Origin: Myxococcota bacterium
Lineage (GTDB): Bacteria; Myxococcota_A; UBA9160; SMWR01
Direction: 5' to 3'
NCBI GenBank assembly: GCA_022447545.1
Contig: JAKVBI010000009.1
Span: forward strand, 2,588-66,587
DNA: 64,000 nucleotides
Below are positions 8,874 through 19,046 of this stretch, in pieces; position 1 is the first letter of the stretch, and each line of letters opens with the position of its first letter. The notes below the pieces were generated by a model that was not told where the DNA came from, did not search any database, and saw only the letters and a list, made by a program, of their open reading frames with translations. The position numbers were made by a program, and so were the translations under genes.

Positions 8874-11060
8874 GTGGCATCTCGATCACGGGGGGAGAGT
8901 AAGCTGCGTCGCATTGCGGGGTTCTCGGTCCTGTTGTGTATCGGAGGGTGCTGGTTCGCCTGCGCGACGGGCTCCGGGGGGCCTCCCATCACGGTGGAGG
9001 AGCGCACGGCCTTCGATCGTGCGGCGGCGGCGGAGCGCTCGGACCCCGAGTTGGCGAAGCGTGAATTCGAGTCCTTCGTGGATCGCTGGCCCGGCAGCTC
9101 CCTGGCGGCTGCGGCCGGCATGCGGTTGGGCATGCTCGAATTCGATCGCGACCAACGCGATCAGGCCCTGACCTGGTTCCTCTATGTGGTGCGCGAGTTT
9201 CCGCGGAGTGAGTACGCGGAGGAGGCCCGCGTGCGGGCCGCCACCCTCTATTACGCCCAGGGGGACAGCGAGGCCGCGGCTGCGTTGATGAGCCGCGCGC
9301 GCTTTTCCCAGATGACCAGCGACCAGCGCCGTGCGGCCCTGCGCGTCATGGTGAGCATTGCCAAAAACGACGTCGCGGCCCTCCGTTGGCTTTCCAGGCT
9401 GCGCGCCGAGGAGATCGAAGAAGATCGCGTGATCCTGGTCGACTCGGAGATCGACCGAACCGTGCGCCGACTTCCGAGCGACGAGTTGGTGAGTGCCGCC
9501 GATCAGATCGGCAACGCCGTGCCCGCGGCGCGCATCCTGCTGGTCGCGGCCGAGCGGGCTCTGGATCAGGGGGATCTCGAGCGCGCCGAGGAACTGATGG
9601 ATCGAGCGGCCCGGTTGCCCCTGGCATCCGTCTACGCCCCCCGCTTGGTGGGTGTCACCGAGCGGCTTCGTTTGAGCAGTGCACATCCCGGCCAGTTCGA
9701 CTCGCTGCCTGGACTGGACGAGGTCCCCCCCCCCGACACCGAGGGGGCCTCGGGCACTCTGGGGGTCGTGCTGCCTCTGACCGGGCCCTACGCGAGTTTT
9801 GGTCAGAAGAGTCTGCAGGGCGTGCAACTGGCGGCCCGCCTGTTCGACGAAGTGGGTGAACTCGGCAGCGACGAGCGCTTTCGCATCGAGCCCCAATTCG
9901 AGGGCGAGGAGGATCTTCCTTCGGTGGAGCTGGGGCCTGACGGTATGCTCGAGCGCCCTGGGAAGCGAACAGAAGCCGAGCCCGCCGTGCGCGAAGGCAT
10001 CCGGTTGCTGATTCGAGACAGCCAGGGCCGTCCCGAACTGGCCGCTGCTGCCGTGCAGGAACTGGCCGCCCACGAGGACGTGTCGGCCATCGTGGGCCCT
10101 CTGGTGCGGTCTGCCTGTGAGGCTGCCGCGGCCGAAGCCGAGAGCCTGGGGATACCCCTGGTGACGCTGTCTTCGCGGGAGGAGGTGGCCAGCGAACGGA
10201 TCCAGGTCTTTCGCGTGCGCACCCGCCCCAGCGAAGAGGTCAAGGCATTGGTCAATCACGCCATCGAAGACCTGGGTGCCCAGACCTTTGCGATCCTCTA
10301 CCCCGACGACGCCTACGGCAAGGGCCTGCGCGATCTGTTCTGGGAGGCTGTGGAGCAGCGGGGCGGGGTGATCGTGGGTTCCGTCGAATACCCACCGGAT
10401 TCCGTTGATTTCGCCGGTTCCATCCGGCGACTGGTGGGCTTCGAGTTACTCACCCCCGGTGACCGGGAGGCCATCGACGCGCGCGAAGAGGCGCTGATGG
10501 CAGCGCGACGCCTTCCTCCCGAGGAGGCCGTGGAGGCCCGCGCCGAGGCGCGGGCGATGACGGGTCCCGGTGAGGAACCCCTACCCCCCATTGTGGATTT
10601 CGACGCCCTGTTCATCCCCGAATCCCACGATAAGGTGGTGCTCATCGCTCCCCAACTGGCCTTCCATGAAGCCGCGGGCATGCGACTGCTTGGGCCCAGT
10701 GGATGGCATCATCCCGACCTGTTGAAGGACGGACCTGAATACATCCGGGGGGCTCGCATTGCGGCGCAGTTCTTCGCGGCCAGCCCCCACGGCGTGGTCG
10801 AGGATTTCTCGCGCCGCTATCAGGGGACCTTCCACGAAGTGCCCGATGCCTTCGCGGCCCATGCCTTCGACGCCACCAACCTCGTGCTCGTGCAACTCGC
10901 CGACGGCAGGTCCAGCCGACCCGACGTTCGCGGGGGACTGCTTGGCACCGCCCTCTATCCCGGTGTGAGCGGCGTGCTTTCCATCGGCTCGGACGGCAAC
11001 GCAAGGCGCCGACCTTTTCTTCTCTCGGTTCGTCGCAAGGGCTTTATCGAGGTCGATTAG
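8874..11060 (+). CDS. TPR and periplasmic-binding domain lipoprotein (LppC/Leu-Ile-Val binding type)
   Basis: A 728-residue predicted outer-membrane or periplasmic lipoprotein. A hydrophobic N-terminus with two possible lipobox cysteines (CIGGC and WFAC) is followed by TPR-like helical repeats (about 45-265). A type-1 periplasmic binding domain then starts at GTLGVVLPLTGPYASFGQ. This architecture recalls LpoA/LppC activators of peptidoglycan synthases and branched-chain amino acid binding proteins. An activator role is inference. GTG 8874 is the first in-frame start. A strong purine run (GGGGGAG, 8890-8897) lies 7 nt before an in-frame CTG at 8904, so real initiation may be there. The gene follows dnaJ by 42 bp. 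Confidence 0.75.
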   Translation: MASRSRGESKLRRIAGFSVLLCIGGCWFACATGSGGPPITVEERTAFDRAAAAERSDPELAKREFESFVDRWPGSSLAAAAGMRLGMLEFDRDQRDQALTWFLYVVREFPRSEYAEEARVRAATLYYAQGDSEAAAALMSRARFSQMTSDQRRAALRVMVSIAKNDVAALRWLSRLRAEEIEEDRVILVDSEIDRTVRRLPSDELVSAADQIGNAVPAARILLVAAERALDQGDLERAEELMDRAARLPLASVYAPRLVGVTERLRLSSAHPGQFDSLPGLDEVPPPDTEGASGTLGVVLPLTGPYASFGQKSLQGVQLAARLFDEVGELGSDERFRIEPQFEGEEDLPSVELGPDGMLERPGKRTEAEPAVREGIRLLIRDSQGRPELAAAAVQELAAHEDVSAIVGPLVRSACEAAAAEAESLGIPLVTLSSREEVASERIQVFRVRTRPSEEVKALVNHAIEDLGAQTFAILYPDDAYGKGLRDLFWEAVEQRGGVIVGSVEYPPDSVDFAGSIRRLVGFELLTPGDREAIDAREEALMAARRLPPEEAVEARAEARAMTGPGEEPLPPIVDFDALFIPESHDKVVLIAPQLAFHEAAGMRLLGPSGWHHPDLLKDGPEYIRGARIAAQFFAASPHGVVEDFSRRYQGTFHEVPDAFAAHAFDATNLVLVQLADGRSSRPDVRGGLLGTALYPGVSGVLSIGSDGNARRRPFLLSVRRKGFIEVD

Positions 11061-11078
11061 CCCCGGTTCTTTGGGGCT
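11059..11078 (+). terminator. Possible hairpin terminator after the lipoprotein gene
   Basis: AGCCCC (11059-11064) and GGGGCT (11073-11078) pair around an 8-nt loop, starting inside the stop codon of the preceding gene. There is no long T tract, so termination may be weak or the hairpin may only protect the 3' end. Confidence 0.35.
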
Positions 11079-11105
11079 TCCGCGGTTGCAACACCGGTCA
11101 GAGCG

Positions 11106-11153
11106 AAGTTTCGAAAACTTTGTTCCGACGATGCGTCGCACTGCTCAAGTGCG
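11106..11153. promoter_or_regulatory. Two small palindromes upstream of lon
   Basis: Two perfect inverted repeats lie in the 114 bp before lon. AAGTTT-CGA-AAACTT is at 11106-11120 and CGCACT-GCTCA-AGTGCG is at 11137-11153. Both could be operator sites for lon; the second could also be a leader hairpin. No named heat-shock operator matches either one. Confidence 0.35.
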
Positions 11154-11174
11154 TACGTCACGGCGTCGAAGAAC

Positions 11175-13589
11175 GTGGGGATGAATCAAGCTGCCGCACA
11201 CTTTGAAGTCCCCGAAATGTTGCCCGTGGTACCGCTTCGGGAGTTGGTTGTTTTCCCCTACATGTTGCAGCCGGTCTTCATGGCCCGCGAGGCTTCCATC
11301 GCCGCGGTCGAAGATGCTCTGGCCGGCGATCGACTGATTTTTCTGGTCGCCCAACGCGACCCCGAGGTCGATGTCCCGGAGCCCGACGATCTCTATCGGG
11401 TGGGCACCGTCGCGACGGTGATGCGGATTCTCCGCATGGGCGATGGACGGGTGAAGGTGCTGGTCCAGGGTCTCGCCAAGGCGCGGATCGAATCGTTCGT
11501 CGAACAGGAGCGATCGATCTGGGTTCGCGCGGGAGCCATTCCCCAGCCCGAGTCGAGTGAGTGGTGCGTGGAGGGCGAGGCTCTCATGCGCACGGTGCGC
11601 GCTCGTGTCGAAGAACTGTTGCCGCTGAAGAACCTTCCCCCTGAAGTGATCTCCGTGACCGCCAACGTCCAGGACGCCGGTCGGTTGGCGGATCTGGTGG
11701 CTTCGAATCTCAAGCTCCGGGTCAGCGAGGCTCAGGAGGTGCTTGAACTGGTGGACCCCCTGGCCCGCCTGCGGCGCATCGATCGGCTCCTCAAACGCGA
11801 GCTCGAGGTCACGACGGTCCAGGCCGAGATCCAGTCCCAGGCCCAGGACGAGATGACACGCAGCCAGCGCGAGAACTTTCTGCGCGAGCAACTCCGTGCC
11901 ATTCAGATGGAACTCGGCGAGACGGATCCCCGCCTCGAAGAAGTCGAGGAGTACCGCGCGCGCATCGAAGAGAGCGCCATGTCCGAGGTCGCGCGGGACG
12001 AGTCCATGCGCCAGCTGCGGCGCATGGAGCGCATGCATCCCGATGGGCCCGAAGCCCACGTGGTGCGCAGCTATCTCGACTGGATGGTAGAGCTTCCCTG
12101 GTCTGTGGTTTCCCCCGACCGCAAAGATCTCGCTCATGCCCGGGAGATTCTCGACGCCGACCACGCTCACCTCGATGAGATCAAGGAGCGCATTCTCGAA
12201 TTCCTGGCCGTTCGCACGCTGCGGGGTGATTCTCGCGGCCCCATTCTCTGCTTCACGGGACCGCCGGGAGTCGGCAAGACCTCTCTCGGTCGCTCCATCG
12301 CCCGCGCCATGGGGCGGGAGTTCGTGCGGATTTCGCTGGGGGGCATTCGCGATGAAGCGGAAATCCGAGGCCACCGGCGTACCTACGTGGGCGCCATGCC
12401 CGGGCGCATCATCGAGGCCTTCAAGGGTGCCGGCACGGTGAACCCCGTCTTCATGCTCGACGAGATCGACAAACTCGCATCCGACTACCGGGGCAATCCC
12501 TCGTCGGCCCTGCTGGAGGTTCTCGACCCGGAACAAAACTCGAATTTCAGCGACCACTTCCTGGGCGTTCCCTTCGATCTCTCCAACGTCTTCTTCATCG
12601 CCACGGCCAACGACGTCGAGTCGATCCCGCGCCCCCTACGCGATCGCATGGAGATGATCCGACTGTCGGGGTACACGCCCGAGGAGAAGCTCGAAATCGC
12701 TGCCGATCACCTGATCCCGGACCTCGAGGACGAGCATGGCCTGACCGAGGGCAGCATGCACTGGTCTCCCAACGTGCTGATGGATCTCGTGACGGATTAC
12801 ACGCGTGAGCCGGGAGTGCGAGATCTCGAACGCAAGGTCGCGAAGGTTTGCCGCAAGGCAGCTCGACGTGTCGTCGACGGCGACGACTCCAAGATGATCA
12901 TCAACCGCCGCTCCCTGCCGAAACTGCTCGGGCCGCCCATCTACTCGGAGGAAAAACCCGCCGACGAGGGTTGCGTGGGCCTGACCCACGGTCTGGCATG
13001 GACGGAGGTGGGCGGCGAAGTGCTGAGTATCGAGGCCACCATGACCCATGGGTCGGGGCTCGTGCTCACCGGTCAGCTCGGCGATGTCATGAAAGAGTCC
13101 GGCACGACGGCCCTGACCTATGTGCGCAGCTGTGCGAATCGGCTCGGTTTCGACCAGTCTCTGTTTCCGAACCACGAGACCCACATTCACGTGCCCGCCG
13201 GTGGAATTCCCAAGGACGGCCCTTCGGCGGGAATCGCCATGGCAACGGCTCTGCTTTCCATTGCGACTCGGCGAGCCGTGCGCCCCGACGTGGCGATGAC
13301 CGGTGAGATCACTCTGCGCGGTCGGGTACTGGCTGTGGGGGGGGTTCGCGAAAAGGCCATGGCCGCGCTGCGCGCGGGCATTCACCGGGTGATCCTGCCC
13401 AAGCGCAATCTCCAGGATCTTCACGGTCTTCCGCGTGAGGTCATGCGCAAGATGACCTTCATCCCCGTGGAGGAGATGAGCGAGGTGATGGACGCAGCCC
13501 TCGAAAGCGAGTCCGCACGTCGTACCCGCGCACCTCGCTCCACCGGGCGTCGTGCCACGGGAGCTCCCGTCGCCGCCGAATCCCGCTGA
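11175..13589 (+). CDS. lon: ATP-dependent protease Lon
   Basis: AAA+ serine protease of about 804 residues. The N-terminal substrate domain opens with [15 protein letters not shown]. Walker A is GPPGVGKTS and Walker B is [10 protein letters not shown]. The protease domain carries the Ser-Lys dyad region ([15 protein letters not shown], then [10 protein letters not shown]). The C-terminus is Arg-rich. The start is either GTG 11175 or the in-frame ATG at 11181, which differ by two residues. It lies between the DnaK-system cluster and thiL, in keeping with a proteostasis role. thiL follows after 48 bp. Confidence 0.96.
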   Translation: MGMNQAAAHFEVPEMLPVVPLRELVVFPYMLQPVFMAREASIAAVEDALAGDRLIFLVAQRDPEVDVPEPDDLYRVGTVATVMRILRMGDGRVKVLVQGLAKARIESFVEQERSIWVRAGAIPQPESSEWCVEGEALMRTVRARVEELLPLKNLPPEVISVTANVQDAGRLADLVASNLKLRVSEAQEVLELVDPLARLRRIDRLLKRELEVTTVQAEIQSQAQDEMTRSQRENFLREQLRAIQMELGETDPRLEEVEEYRARIEESAMSEVARDESMRQLRRMERMHPDGPEAHVVRSYLDWMVELPWSVVSPDRKDLAHAREILDADHAHLDEIKERILEFLAVRTLRGDSRGPILCFTGPPGVGKTSLGRSIARAMGREFVRISLGGIRDEAEIRGHRRTYVGAMPGRIIEAFKGAGTVNPVFMLDEIDKLASDYRGNPSSALLEVLDPEQNSNFSDHFLGVPFDLSNVFFIATANDVESIPRPLRDRMEMIRLSGYTPEEKLEIAADHLIPDLEDEHGLTEGSMHWSPNVLMDLVTDYTREPGVRDLERKVAKVCRKAARRVVDGDDSKMIINRRSLPKLLGPPIYSEEKPADEGCVGLTHGLAWTEVGGEVLSIEATMTHGSGLVLTGQLGDVMKESGTTALTYVRSCANRLGFDQSLFPNHETHIHVPAGGIPKDGPSAGIAMATALLSIATRRAVRPDVAMTGEITLRGRVLAVGGVREKAMAALRAGIHRVILPKRNLQDLHGLPREVMRKMTFIPVEEMSEVMDAALESESARRTRAPRSTGRRATGAPVAAESR

Positions 13590-13637
13590 TCCGCAGCTGC
13601 GCCGCGGGACTCTCCCGCCAGCTATGCTTCGCTTCAG

Positions 13638-14579
13638 ATGAAGCTGCGTGACCTCGGCGAGCAGGGTCTGATCGAGCGCGTGCGCCGTGCCGCTCAACGC
13701 GCGGCCGCAGGGTCGGCTCCAGCCGTCGTTCTCGGAATTGGGGACGATGCGGCCATCCTGCGACCACGGTCGGGCGAGGAGGTGGTGGTCAGCACCGACG
13801 CTTTCGTGGAGAACGTCCACTTTCGCTGGCGGACGCAGAGCGCACGCTGTGCCGGACGGCGCGCGCTGGTGGCGAGCCTTTCGGATCTGGCTGCCATGGG
13901 GGCGCGGCCTCTTGGTTTTACCTGGGCTCTCGCCGCGCCGGCGGACCTTGCGGTGAAGCACCTCGACGGTTTGACATCGGGCTTGTTATTCGAAGCGGCC
14001 CGTCATGGCTGTCCTCTGGTGGGCGGCAATGTGTCCAGGGCCGGGGAAACCTCCCTGACCTTTACCGTGATCGGCGCCGTGGTTCGGGGCCGAGCCCTGC
14101 GCCGCGGGCGCGCGCGCGATGGGGACGGCCTGTACGTGACGGGAACGCTGGGCGGAGCGGCGCTGGATGTCCGACGTGCGGAGGCGGGCCTGGGACGTGT
14201 GCGCCACGTGGCTACGCCTCGCCTCGAAGCTGGCCGTGCACTCGCTCGCCTTCGGGGTATGGGGGCCTGTCTCGATCTGTCTGACGGGCTCACTCGCGAC
14301 GCCGCGCACCTGCTCGAAGGCACGCAGCTGCGGGCAAGTATCGACGCCGACGCGATTCCCCGCCCACCGGGTTTCGAAGCGCGTTGTGGGCGCGCCGGGC
14401 TGGATGCCCGGGCGTTGCTGCTCGATGGCGGGGAGGACTACGAACTGCTGTTCAGCCTGCGCCCGGGTGCGCCCTCGGAGGCGGTGCTTGGGCGGCGTCT
14501 GGGCGTGCGCGTGACGCGCATCGGCCGCGTCGTAGGCGGGCGTCCTGCCGCGTCCACGGGTGGCTTCGAGCACTTCTGA
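13638..14579 (+). CDS. thiL: Thiamine-monophosphate kinase
   Basis: Phosphorylates thiamine monophosphate to thiamine diphosphate, the last step of the pathway. At 313 residues it has normal family length. ThiL motifs are visible in order: IGDDAAIL near residue 35, STDAFVENVHFRW, SLSDLAAMGARPLG, VGGNVSR, and the C-terminal DGGEDYELLF. It shares a strand with lon upstream and the chemotaxis-type genes downstream. No other thiamine gene is next to it. Confidence 0.93.
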   Translation: MKLRDLGEQGLIERVRRAAQRAAAGSAPAVVLGIGDDAAILRPRSGEEVVVSTDAFVENVHFRWRTQSARCAGRRALVASLSDLAAMGARPLGFTWALAAPADLAVKHLDGLTSGLLFEAARHGCPLVGGNVSRAGETSLTFTVIGAVVRGRALRRGRARDGDGLYVTGTLGGAALDVRRAEAGLGRVRHVATPRLEAGRALARLRGMGACLDLSDGLTRDAAHLLEGTQLRASIDADAIPRPPGFEARCGRAGLDARALLLDGGEDYELLFSLRPGAPSEAVLGRRLGVRVTRIGRVVGGRPAASTGGFEHF

Positions 14580-14657
14580 CCCTCCCGGCGAGAACATCCG
14601 GGCGCACCGAACCACTCGAGCGTCAAGCCACGTGCCCCACGTGCCGATAGCGCCTGA

Positions 14658-15944
14658 GTGAGAATCACGCCTGCGCACAAACTCGTTTTGTTTTCGGCCG
14701 TGCTCGGTGCTGGGGTGGGCGCCCTTTCCATCGCCGCTCAGCCCTGGCTCCGCGGGTTCGGCCCGGAGTTGTGGATCTCGACCGCCCTGGGATGTGGGGT
14801 GGCAGCCGTGGTGGGCCTCTTTCTGTTGGCCGATCTACGGCGCAGCCTCCACCAGATTGAGAGTGCGCTGGATGAGATCGGGCGTGGCGGTTCGAGAACA
14901 CGAGGCCGGGGTCCCGGAGGGCACCTGCTGCGCTCGGAGACGCGCGAACTGCTCGAGCGAGTGGAGTTCATGGCCTCCCAGTGGTCCCTGTTGGTGGCTC
15001 AGGTCCAGGGAACCGCAGATCACCTCTCGGCGGCTGGACGCGATCTGTCCCAGTCCACGGAAAAGGTGCGCTCGGGCATCGACGAAGTGTCCAGCGCCCA
15101 CGGGGATCTGTCCGACCAGATGCTCGCTCAACAACGTCTGGTCCAGGCGGCCCCGGATGGGATTCGTTCCTCGGCATCGGCCATTGAACTCAATACCTCC
15201 TACGCCCGGGAAATTCTCAGCTTCGGGGGCGAGGCCGCCCAACAGGTGAATGCCTGTGTGGACGTTTCCCAGAGCACCCGCGAGAAGATTCGCGCGATGC
15301 GTGACACGTTGGACGAGAGCGTGGACCGGGTCGGGGGCCTCGAGTCAAAGATCCGTCAGATTCACCAGATCACGGAAATCATCGCCGACGTCGCCCACCG
15401 CACCAACATGCTTTCCCTCAATGCCTCCATCGAAGCGGCTCGCGCCGGTGAGGCGGGTCGCGGTTTCTCGGTGGTTGCCGAGGAGATTCGGAAACTGGCC
15501 GAGAGTTCCGGGACCAGTGCCGAAGAGATCGCCCGGTTGATCGCCGTCGCCGAGGGCGACGCGGCCGAGGTGGTGGTGGGCATGCGGTCCTCGGGTCGCG
15601 CCGTGGACGAGGGGTCCCTGGGCGTCGAGCGTCTTGCCGATTGCCTCGAGCAAATCCGTTCGGCGGTAGGGGAAGCCTTCACGCGTGCCGAGCAGATTGT
15701 CGAAAACGCCCGCGGCCATGCCGTGGGGGTGGAAAAGCTGGAGACGGCGACGGAAGAACTGGCCCGGATTCGAGAGGCCAGCCGAAGTGCACTCGACGGC
15801 ATCGAGCGCAGCGTGGCTGCTCAGTTGCCCGCCGCTCGCCAGTTGATCGATTCGAGTCGAGACCTGGAGGGCTTTGCGGCCACCTTGCGCGATTCGCTGC
15901 GGCGATTCCGGCCGGATCGCGGCCGCCGGGAGATGGACTCGTGA
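14658..15944 (+). CDS. Methyl-accepting chemotaxis-type receptor without a large sensor domain
   Basis: A 428-residue membrane receptor. Two hydrophobic segments (about residues 8-28 and 40-58) flank only a short loop, so there is no room for a periplasmic ligand domain. A long coiled coil follows with the receptor hairpin tip [23 protein letters not shown] and [15 protein letters not shown], which contact CheA and CheW. The GTG start is a best guess. The stop overlaps the cheW start (GTGA). Its stimulus cannot be read from the sequence; membrane state or a partner protein is possible. Confidence 0.88.
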   Translation: MRITPAHKLVLFSAVLGAGVGALSIAAQPWLRGFGPELWISTALGCGVAAVVGLFLLADLRRSLHQIESALDEIGRGGSRTRGRGPGGHLLRSETRELLERVEFMASQWSLLVAQVQGTADHLSAAGRDLSQSTEKVRSGIDEVSSAHGDLSDQMLAQQRLVQAAPDGIRSSASAIELNTSYAREILSFGGEAAQQVNACVDVSQSTREKIRAMRDTLDESVDRVGGLESKIRQIHQITEIIADVAHRTNMLSLNASIEAARAGEAGRGFSVVAEEIRKLAESSGTSAEEIARLIAVAEGDAAEVVVGMRSSGRAVDEGSLGVERLADCLEQIRSAVGEAFTRAEQIVENARGHAVGVEKLETATEELARIREASRSALDGIERSVAAQLPAARQLIDSSRDLEGFAATLRDSLRRFRPDRGRREMDS

Positions 15945-16438
15945 GCCAGCCCGGTCGTGAGCAGATGCTGGTCTTCGAAATTGCCGAGGACGTCTTCGCC
16001 CTGCCGGTGGCGGATGTCGTCGAGGTTCTGGATGCCGAGGCGCTGCGTTCGATTCCCAGCGTTCCCCGGACCGTTGCAGGAGTGATTCCACACCACGGAG
16101 ACGTGTTGCCCGTGGTGGAGCGCTCGATTCTTTTCGAGCGAGACGAACTCCGCCCGTGTGAACCGCATGGCGGGCGACAGTTCTTGGTCGTGGGTGACAG
16201 ACGTAATTCAGTGTCATGCCTTGGTTTCGCAGTCGATCGCGTCTGTGGGCTCGAGGTGCTCGATGCCGAAGAACCACGCGAAGCCGGCGGTGCTGAGGTG
16301 TCGAGTGCTCCCACGCCGAGTCGTGAAGTGCGTACCCGAGAGGGTCGACCCGCGCACTGGATCGAAACTCGGCATCTCATGGAACGCGCGCGAGAGGTCA
16401 TCGAAGCGGCGCAATGCGGAACAGAACGAAACGGATAG
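15941..16438 (+). CDS. cheW: CheW-like coupling protein
   Basis: A 165-residue scaffold that would link the receptor to CheA. The CheW/SH3-like fold starts at [22 protein letters not shown] and includes [20 protein letters not shown] 15941 overlaps the stop of the receptor gene and is the natural start; the longer open frame upstream is antisense-type noise inside the receptor gene. The last 30 or so residues are poorly conserved and charged. cheY follows after 9 bp. Confidence 0.85.
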   Translation: MSQPGREQMLVFEIAEDVFALPVADVVEVLDAEALRSIPSVPRTVAGVIPHHGDVLPVVERSILFERDELRPCEPHGGRQFLVVGDRRNSVSCLGFAVDRVCGLEVLDAEEPREAGGAEVSSAPTPSREVRTREGRPAHWIETRHLMERAREVIEAAQCGTERNG

Positions 16439-16447
16439 GAGTGGGCA

Positions 16448-16816
16448 ATGGTGCGAATGCTCGTCGCTGATGATGCGTCTTTCATGCGCATGATGATTCG
16501 CGAGATCGTGGAAGACGAGGGGTACGAGATCGTTGGAGAGGCTTCCGATGGATTGGAAGCCATCGCCATGTACGGGGAGCTTCATCCCGACATCGTAACC
16601 ATGGACATCGTGATGCCACGGTGTTCTGGGATCGATGCCGTGCGTGGCATTATCAACCTCGATCCAGGTGCTGCCATCGTGATGTGTAGCGCGCTGGGAC
16701 AGGACTCCCTGATCACTGAATCGGTGAAGGCCGGAGCGAAGGACTTCATCGTGAAGCCCTTCCGGCCGGAAGCGGTGATCGAAACGCTGCGTCTGGTTCT
16801 CGAAAAGGAGAGCTGA
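16448..16816 (+). CDS. cheY: CheY-type single-domain response regulator
   Basis: A 122-residue receiver domain with no output domain. The acidic pocket is Asp8-Asp9, the phospho-acceptor is Asp53 (TMDIVMP), the switch Ser81 follows in CSALGQ, and the conserved lysine is Lys103 in VKPF. A purine-rich site (GGAGTGGG) precedes the ATG. It lies between cheW and cheA and is the likely phosphorylation target of CheA. Confidence 0.93.
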   Translation: MVRMLVADDASFMRMMIREIVEDEGYEIVGEASDGLEAIAMYGELHPDIVTMDIVMPRCSGIDAVRGIINLDPGAAIVMCSALGQDSLITESVKAGAKDFIVKPFRPEAVIETLRLVLEKES

Positions 16817-16820
16817 CTTC

Positions 16821-18428
16821 TTGGACCTGGCCAAATACAGAGCTCTGTTCGCCGAGGAGGCCTCCGAGCATCTCTCCGAGATCAGTCGCTCGTTGCTCGA
16901 GCTGGAGAAGCAGCCCGACAGCCGCGAAGCGATCGACGTGATTCTGCGGCTGGCGCACTCCATCAAGGGGATGGCGGGCACGCTCGACTACGACGATGTT
17001 GCGGGACGCGCTCACGCCGTTGAGGACCAGATGCAGGCGCTGCGCAAAGCCAACCGTGCGGCGACTGCAGCGGAAATCACGGGTTTCTTCGAGAGCCTGG
17101 TCGGGCTCGAACGCGCCATGGCCGCCGCCTCCGGGGACGAAGAGTCCCGTCTTGCCGCTGATCCGAGTGCCCGCGGCTCGGAGTTTTCGATGCAGCGGTC
17201 GGTTTCAGGCACAGAGCGGTGCCCGACAGCTGTGGCCCTGGCCCGAACCGACGAGTCCGGACAGGAAAGACCTGGGTTGCCGGAACTCGAACTTCCCACC
17301 CCTCCGCCCACGGTTCGCGTGGATACGGCCGTGCTGGACCGCTTTCTCACCACGGTGGGTGAGGTCATCTTGAGTGCCAATCTTCTCCGCAGCGCGGCTG
17401 TGGACGTGCCGGTTTCGCCGAGCTTCGCTGCGGGTCTGGACCGCATGGACCACGTGATCGGCGAATTGCAACGCCGGGCCCTGGATCTTCGCACCGCCCA
17501 TCTGCTGCGAATCGTCGAACCGCTTCCCCGACTCGCTCGCGAACTGGCTCAGCAACTCGGCAAACGCGTCGAGGTGGAGATCCAGCACGGCGATGTGGAG
17601 TTGGATCGTTCGATTCTCGACCGCTTGTCGGAACCGTTGGTCCACCTGATTCGGAACGCCGTGGATCACGGCATCGAGTCTCCCGAGGAGCGCAGGCAAC
17701 GAGGCAAGGACGAGGTGGGCCGGATAGCCATCGAGGCCTCGCGAGAGAAGGATTCCATCCGTCTCGAAGTGCGCGACGACGGAGCGGGAGTCGATCTCGA
17801 AGCAGTACGTCGCCGGGCCATCGAGGCCGGAATGCTGATCCCTGATCTGGCCGAGGACCTTCCTCCGGCGGAGATCGCCGCCCTCGTCTTCCGGCCCGGA
17901 CTTTCCACCGCCGACGCCATCTCGACCATTTCTGGTCGCGGTGTCGGGATGGACGCAGTGCGGGCCACCATCGAGGGGTTGGGCGGCAGTGTCGAACTGG
18001 CCACAGACCACGGCAAGGGGACGACGACGATCCTGACGGTGCCCATGACCGCGGCAGTTCAGCGCGTATTGCTGGCCGACGTCTGGGGGGAGACCGTGGG
18101 AATTCCTGTCGGGCGTGTTCACAGTGTGGTCGAGGTGCCCGGTGAGCGGATTGAAAACGCTGGGGGCGAGAGTTTCGTGATTGTGGACGAGGTGCCCGTA
18201 CCGGTCTTGCGTCTAGGCCGCGCGACCTCCGGTGAGTCGGCGACACTGGTGCTCGTCGCGGTGCGCGACGAGTGTGTGGCCCTTCACGTCGAGCGCGTCG
18301 TTGGCCACCATCAGATCTATGTGAAGGGAGTGCCTGAACTTCTGGCGGGAGTACGTGCCCTCGCTGGCCTCACCCTGCAGGGAGATGGTCGACCCGTCTT
18401 CCTGCTCGACCCCAATCAACTCACATGA
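16821..18428 (+). CDS. cheA: Chemotaxis histidine kinase CheA, short form
   Basis: A 535-residue kinase. The HPt domain has the phosphorylatable His46 (RLAHSIKGMAGTL). A low-complexity linker (about 110-155) leads directly to the dimerisation segment (RVDTAVLDRFLTTVGEVI). The ATPase domain follows with N box HLIRNAVDHGIE and GRGVGMDAVRATIE, and a CheW-like regulatory domain closes the protein. There is no recognisable P2 (CheY-docking) domain, which explains the shortness. It starts at TTG 16821, four bases after cheY. The stop overlaps the next start (ATGA). Confidence 0.93.
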   Translation: MDLAKYRALFAEEASEHLSEISRSLLELEKQPDSREAIDVILRLAHSIKGMAGTLDYDDVAGRAHAVEDQMQALRKANRAATAAEITGFFESLVGLERAMAAASGDEESRLAADPSARGSEFSMQRSVSGTERCPTAVALARTDESGQERPGLPELELPTPPPTVRVDTAVLDRFLTTVGEVILSANLLRSAAVDVPVSPSFAAGLDRMDHVIGELQRRALDLRTAHLLRIVEPLPRLARELAQQLGKRVEVEIQHGDVELDRSILDRLSEPLVHLIRNAVDHGIESPEERRQRGKDEVGRIAIEASREKDSIRLEVRDDGAGVDLEAVRRRAIEAGMLIPDLAEDLPPAEIAALVFRPGLSTADAISTISGRGVGMDAVRATIEGLGGSVELATDHGKGTTTILTVPMTAAVQRVLLADVWGETVGIPVGRVHSVVEVPGERIENAGGESFVIVDEVPVPVLRLGRATSGESATLVLVAVRDECVALHVERVVGHHQIYVKGVPELLAGVRALAGLTLQGDGRPVFLLDPNQLT

Positions 18429-19033
18429 TGGCTTCTCAATCCTTTTCCACGACCGATGGCGAGCAACTGAGTTCGATCCTGCGCGATGGGGTGGAGGAAG
18501 CGGTCAATGCCTTCCAGGGTTTGACGGGAACCGTGCTGTGCGCGCGGAGCCCCCAGGTGGTGCCCGCCCGGACGCCCTTGACGGGTGCGCCCTGGGATCG
18601 GGGAATCTCCTTCGAAATGGAGGGAGCGATGGACGGATCCGTGGGGGTCCTGGTTTCGCACACCACCTGCAAGGACCTCACGCGAATGGTCGAGCGGCGC
18701 GTTCCCGACGACGACGCCCAGCAGGAGATGCTCGAGTCCATGTTGCTGGAGGTCGCCAATATCGTGGCCTCGAGGATCGTCTCCTCAGTTGCCAACGGGC
18801 TGGGGGGTCGCATCGTCCTTTCGGTTCCCCGAAGGGTGGGAGATCGAGTGAGCGAGGAGTTGATGACGCGCCTGTGCGGCCCAGACTCCGACGCCATGCG
18901 GGCACGTTGGTGCCGTGTGGACATGGAATTTGCCGACGAGACGGGGGTCCTGCGGGTACTTCTCGTGCTCGCCCCGCACCGGGCCCTGGAGTCCGGTGCG
19001 CAAGCCGACGAGGCGTTTGATACCGTCGGGTGA
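18425..19033 (+). CDS. CheX/CheC-like protein (putative CheY-P phosphatase)
   Basis: A 202-residue protein whose middle carries an E-x-x-N helix (SMLLEVANIVASRIVSSVAN) of the type used by CheC, CheX and FliY to remove phosphate from CheY. The flanking strands (GSVGVLVSHTT, RIVLSVPRRVG) fit that fold. This assignment rests on the motif and on position, directly after cheA with an ATGA overlap; overall similarity may be low. A second in-frame ATG lies three bases downstream. larB begins 13 bp later. Confidence 0.65.
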   Translation: MMASQSFSTTDGEQLSSILRDGVEEAVNAFQGLTGTVLCARSPQVVPARTPLTGAPWDRGISFEMEGAMDGSVGVLVSHTTCKDLTRMVERRVPDDDAQQEMLESMLLEVANIVASRIVSSVANGLGGRIVLSVPRRVGDRVSEELMTRLCGPDSDAMRARWCRVDMEFADETGVLRVLLVLAPHRALESGAQADEAFDTVG

Positions 19034-19046
19034 TGGCGGCCCCCCC

